Source: Bacteroidales bacterium
GTDB lineage: Bacteria; Bacteroidota; Bacteroidia; Bacteroidales; UBA7960
Assembly (NCBI GenBank): GCA_007118495.1
Contig: SKRM01000004.1
Coordinates: 1-64,000, forward strand
Length of the DNA stretch: 64,000 nucleotides
Direction of reading: 5' to 3'
In this document: positions 61,501-64,000 of the stretch, one piece after another
Position numbering within the stretch: position 1 is the stretch's first letter
Layout: the number at the start of each line of letters is the position of its first letter
The notes under the pieces: generated by a model
The model's database searches: none
Told to the model about the DNA's origin: nothing
Seen by the model: the letters and a program-made list of their open reading frames with translations, nothing else
Translations under genes and position numbers: made by a program

Positions 61501-61853
61501 AACAAGAGAGTGATCTGCAGGCTTTTGCTTCAAGGATGAAAGACAGGTTTGGCCCCCTGCCACCTTCAGTAAGCGGACTTTTTCAGGCTGTTAGGCTAAG
61601 GTGGCTGGCAGCTGAAGCAGGATTCGAAAAAATTATTCTCAAGTCAGAAAAACTCATAGGTTATCTTCCTGACAGTGAACAATCAGATTATTACCAGGGA
61701 GAAATGTTCGGCAGGGTCATTCAATATACCCAGGCAAATGCCCGCAGATGCCAGATCAAAGAATCAGACCAAAAAATTTCACTGACCATCGGGCAAGTGG
61801 AACATATTGATGTTGCCCTTGACCTTATGAGAGATCTTTCAGCAGCTCACTGA
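58506..61853 (+). CDS. mfd: Transcription-repair coupling factor
   Basis: [67 protein letters not shown]. Confidence 0.97.
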   Translation: [1115 protein letters not shown]

Positions 61854-63222
61854 TATCCTGCATAATTTTATTGGCAATATGGTCTGCGGTACCAGGGCTG
61901 GTGCTTTCTGCATACAGCCTTATGATGGGCTCGGTATTGGATAACCTCAGATGCACCCATTCATTATCAAACCAGATCTTTAAGCCATCTGTCATGTCAA
62001 TCCGATTCCGTCCATACTTTTCAGCGAGTCTGGATATGATATTTTTAAGGTTTACGTCGGGTGATAGCTCAATTTTGTTTTTTGAGATATGGTATTGAGG
62101 ATATTTTTTTTTCAGCCTGCTGCAGGTAAGTCCTGATTTGGCCATCTGTGTCAAAAAGAGGGCAATACCAACCAGTGCATCGCGGCCGTAATGCAGGGAA
62201 GGATAAATTACACCACCATTGCCTTCGCCTCCGATAATGGCATTATGTTCTTTCATTGCAGCCACCACATTGACTTCGCCAACTGCTGAATAAAAATGCT
62301 GACCTCCCCTGGCTGAGGTAATCTCTGCCAATGCCTGACTCGACGAAAGATTGCTCACTGTGTTGCCAGGTGTATGAGATAACACATAATCTGACACAGA
62401 CACCAGGGTGTATTCTTCACCAAACATCTCACCATCTTCACAAACAATGGCCAGTCTGTCAACATCAGGGTCAACGGCAAAACCCACATGGGCATTGGCT
62501 TTGACTACTTCATCCGACAACCGCTGCAGATGCTCTGGCAATGGTTCAGGATTATGTTTGAACAAACCTGTTGGATCACAATAAATTTCTGTAACATGCT
62601 CAACACCAAGAGCCTTTAGAAGTTTTGGCACTGCTATACCCCCAGACGAATTGATGCCGTCAACCACAACTGAGAATCCGGCTGCGGCAATGGCATGTGC
62701 ATCGACCAACGGCAGTGAAAGTATCTTGTCGATATGGAGCTGCAAAAGCTTATCGTCAGAGGCATACTTGCCCAATTTCTCAACCGGGACAAACCTGAAT
62801 GAGCCTGGGTCTGAAAAAGCCTTCATTTCTACACCCTGCTCAGCGGTAAGAAACTCACCTGACTCGTTGAGCAGCTTAAGTGCGTTCCAGTTTCTGGGAT
62901 TATGGCTTGCAGTAATAATGATGCCACCCTGGGCTTCATAGGCCTTTACCCCGATTTCAATGGTCGGAGTGGTTGAAAGGCCTGCATCAACAACATCTAT
63001 GCCCAGAGCCTGCAAGGTAGAAACCACAAGGCTGCTGACCATCTGACCGGATACACGCCCGTCTCTTCCTAAAACAACAACAATCTTCTTTTCCGGGTTC
63101 CTGCCAATCAACCACATACCATACGCTCCTGCAAACTCCACAATATCAACTGGCGAAAGACCTTCGCGGGGTGCTCCACCAATGGTGCCTCTAATGCCTG
63201 AAATGGATTGAATTAGTGTCAT
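61825..63222 (-). CDS. glmM: Phosphoglucosamine mutase-like phosphohexomutase
   Basis: SGIRGTIG, GIIITASHNPRNWNALKLL (catalytic Ser), DPDVDRLAIVCEDG, GEGNGGVIYP. Confidence 0.92.
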   Translation of the reverse strand: MTLIQSISGIRGTIGGAPREGLSPVDIVEFAGAYGMWLIGRNPEKKIVVVLGRDGRVSGQMVSSLVVSTLQALGIDVVDAGLSTTPTIEIGVKAYEAQGGIIITASHNPRNWNALKLLNESGEFLTAEQGVEMKAFSDPGSFRFVPVEKLGKYASDDKLLQLHIDKILSLPLVDAHAIAAAGFSVVVDGINSSGGIAVPKLLKALGVEHVTEIYCDPTGLFKHNPEPLPEHLQRLSDEVVKANAHVGFAVDPDVDRLAIVCEDGEMFGEEYTLVSVSDYVLSHTPGNTVSNLSSSQALAEITSARGGQHFYSAVGEVNVVAAMKEHNAIIGGEGNGGVIYPSLHYGRDALVGIALFLTQMAKSGLTCSRLKKKYPQYHISKNKIELSPDVNLKNIISRLAEKYGRNRIDMTDGLKIWFDNEWVHLRLSNTEPIIRLYAESTSPGTADHIANKIMQDISELLKDLS

Positions 63223-63245
63223 AGTTGTCTAAAAAGTTAAGTACA

Positions 63246-63253
63246 CAAAAGTA
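63246..63253 (-). promoter_or_regulatory. Candidate -7 box (TACTTTTG on minus strand) for glmM
   Basis: CAAAAGTA on plus strand. Confidence 0.4.
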
Positions 63254-63329
63254 CATGAAAATTTTCACCAGTAGATAAATCTTGTGAATCCAGAGCAGTA
63301 TAGTATGTAAAAAACTAAGCTTAAATGGC

Positions 63330-63337
63330 TAAATTTG
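63330..63337 (+). promoter_or_regulatory. Candidate -7 box TAAATTTG for the tamL-like gene
   Basis: 4 nt upstream of the GTG start. Confidence 0.4.
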
Positions 63338-63341
63338 CGTT

Positions 63342-64000
63342 GTGAAAATAAAATCGCCATATATCGCTTTGATGCTCACCGGGCTGCTTATGCTTGCCGG
63401 CTGTGCGCCTACGCGCAACATTCCTGACGGAGAATATCTTCTTACCAGAAACAGGATAGAGGTTATTGACGCAGAAGTTGAGCATCCACAGCTGAGAAAC
63501 TTCATCAGGCAGCAACCAAACCGGCGTATATTTGGATTTTACCGTTTCCACCTCAATGTGTACCAATGGGCTGAAAGAAAGCCAGACAGTAGTTTCAGAC
63601 GGTGGATGCAAGAGAGTATCGGAGAGGAACCTGTAATTTTTGATCCGTTTCTGGTAGACCATACCAAGAGGCAGTTTGAGCTGTACCTTCACAACAGGGG
63701 ATATTTCAACCATGAGGTGAGCCACACCACCAATACACGGCGAAAACGTATTAATGTTACTTATCAGCTGCAGGGAAACCAGCCCTATACCATCCGCGAT
63801 ATCAGTTATTCGATCAGAGATAACCAACTGGCCAGATTTGTATATAATGACACCGTTAATTCACTGATAAGGTCAGGGCAACGTTATGATACTGAAGATT
63901 TGCAGAGAGAACGGCAACGCCTGACAAGGTATTTGAAAGATGAGGGGTTTTTTAACTTCTCCAGAGATTTCATTTTCTTTCAGGTTGACAGTACTCTGAG
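63342..64000 (+). CDS. 5' part of a TamL/BamA-superfamily outer membrane lipoprotein with POTRA-like region, truncated by the window end
   Basis: My translation: VKIKSPYIALMLTGLLMLAGCAPTRNIPDGEYLLTRNRIEV... open to base 64000; lipobox LAGC; absent from the ORF track because no stop lies in the window. Confidence 0.8.
   Translation, partial: MKIKSPYIALMLTGLLMLAGCAPTRNIPDGEYLLTRNRIEVIDAEVEHPQLRNFIRQQPNRRIFGFYRFHLNVYQWAERKPDSSFRRWMQESIGEEPVIFDPFLVDHTKRQFELYLHNRGYFNHEVSHTTNTRRKRINVTYQLQGNQPYTIRDISYSIRDNQLARFVYNDTVNSLIRSGQRYDTEDLQRERQRLTRYLKDEGFFNFSRDFIFFQVDSTL

Noticed and set aside
63321-63827. Minus-strand 168-aa ORF
   Set aside because: Antisense to a better plus-strand lipoprotein/POTRA coding region that runs off the window.
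1-64000. Search for mobile elements, prophage, toxin-antitoxin or defence islands
   Set aside because: No transposase, integrase, terminase, restriction or toxin-like ORF was recognised; gene content and spacing look like conserved core genome.
1-64000. tRNA or rRNA genes
   Set aside because: I found no convincing tRNA cloverleaf T-arm (GGTTCGAATCC-like) context or rRNA signature by eye; a tRNAscan-SE/Infernal run would be decisive.

Overview
64 kb of chromosomal core sequence from a member of the Bacteroidota. The assignment rests on type IX secretion genes, TAnnTTTG promoter boxes and family content; no species is claimed. I see no rRNA, tRNA, CRISPR array, transposase or prophage. About 50 CDS are recognisable, including recR, dnaQ-like, rlmI-like, parA/parB, dapB, lepB, ftsK, guaA, yggS-like, pckA, a cold-shock gene, recQ, kdsD-like, lptB, ispF, a type IX secretion block (porV, porU, porP/sprF, gldJ), murF, anmK, an SSS symporter/CaiB/2-oxoacid:ferredoxin oxidoreductase operon, cinA, fbp, mfd, glmM, and the 5' part of a tamL-like gene that the ORF track misses. 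The most unusual items are: (1) an ATP-type PEP carboxykinase with an in-frame ~210-aa C-terminal extension (coiled coil plus unidentified domain) starting where the enzyme normally ends; (2) an 18-copy 8-nt array (YTTTCGAC) with a short inverted flank of the same family, and a second locus of that family interrupted by a perfect hairpin; (3) a fumarylacetoacetate-hydrolase-like protein that appears to have lost two metal-binding glutamates; (4) a glycosyltransferase fused to an internally shortened sugar-phosphotransferase-like domain; (5) a coupled symporter/CoA-transferase/fused beta-gamma oxidoreductase operon of unknown substrate; (6) a P-loop kinase-like gene next to a dCMP deaminase. 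All family assignments come from reading protein motifs; no database search was run.
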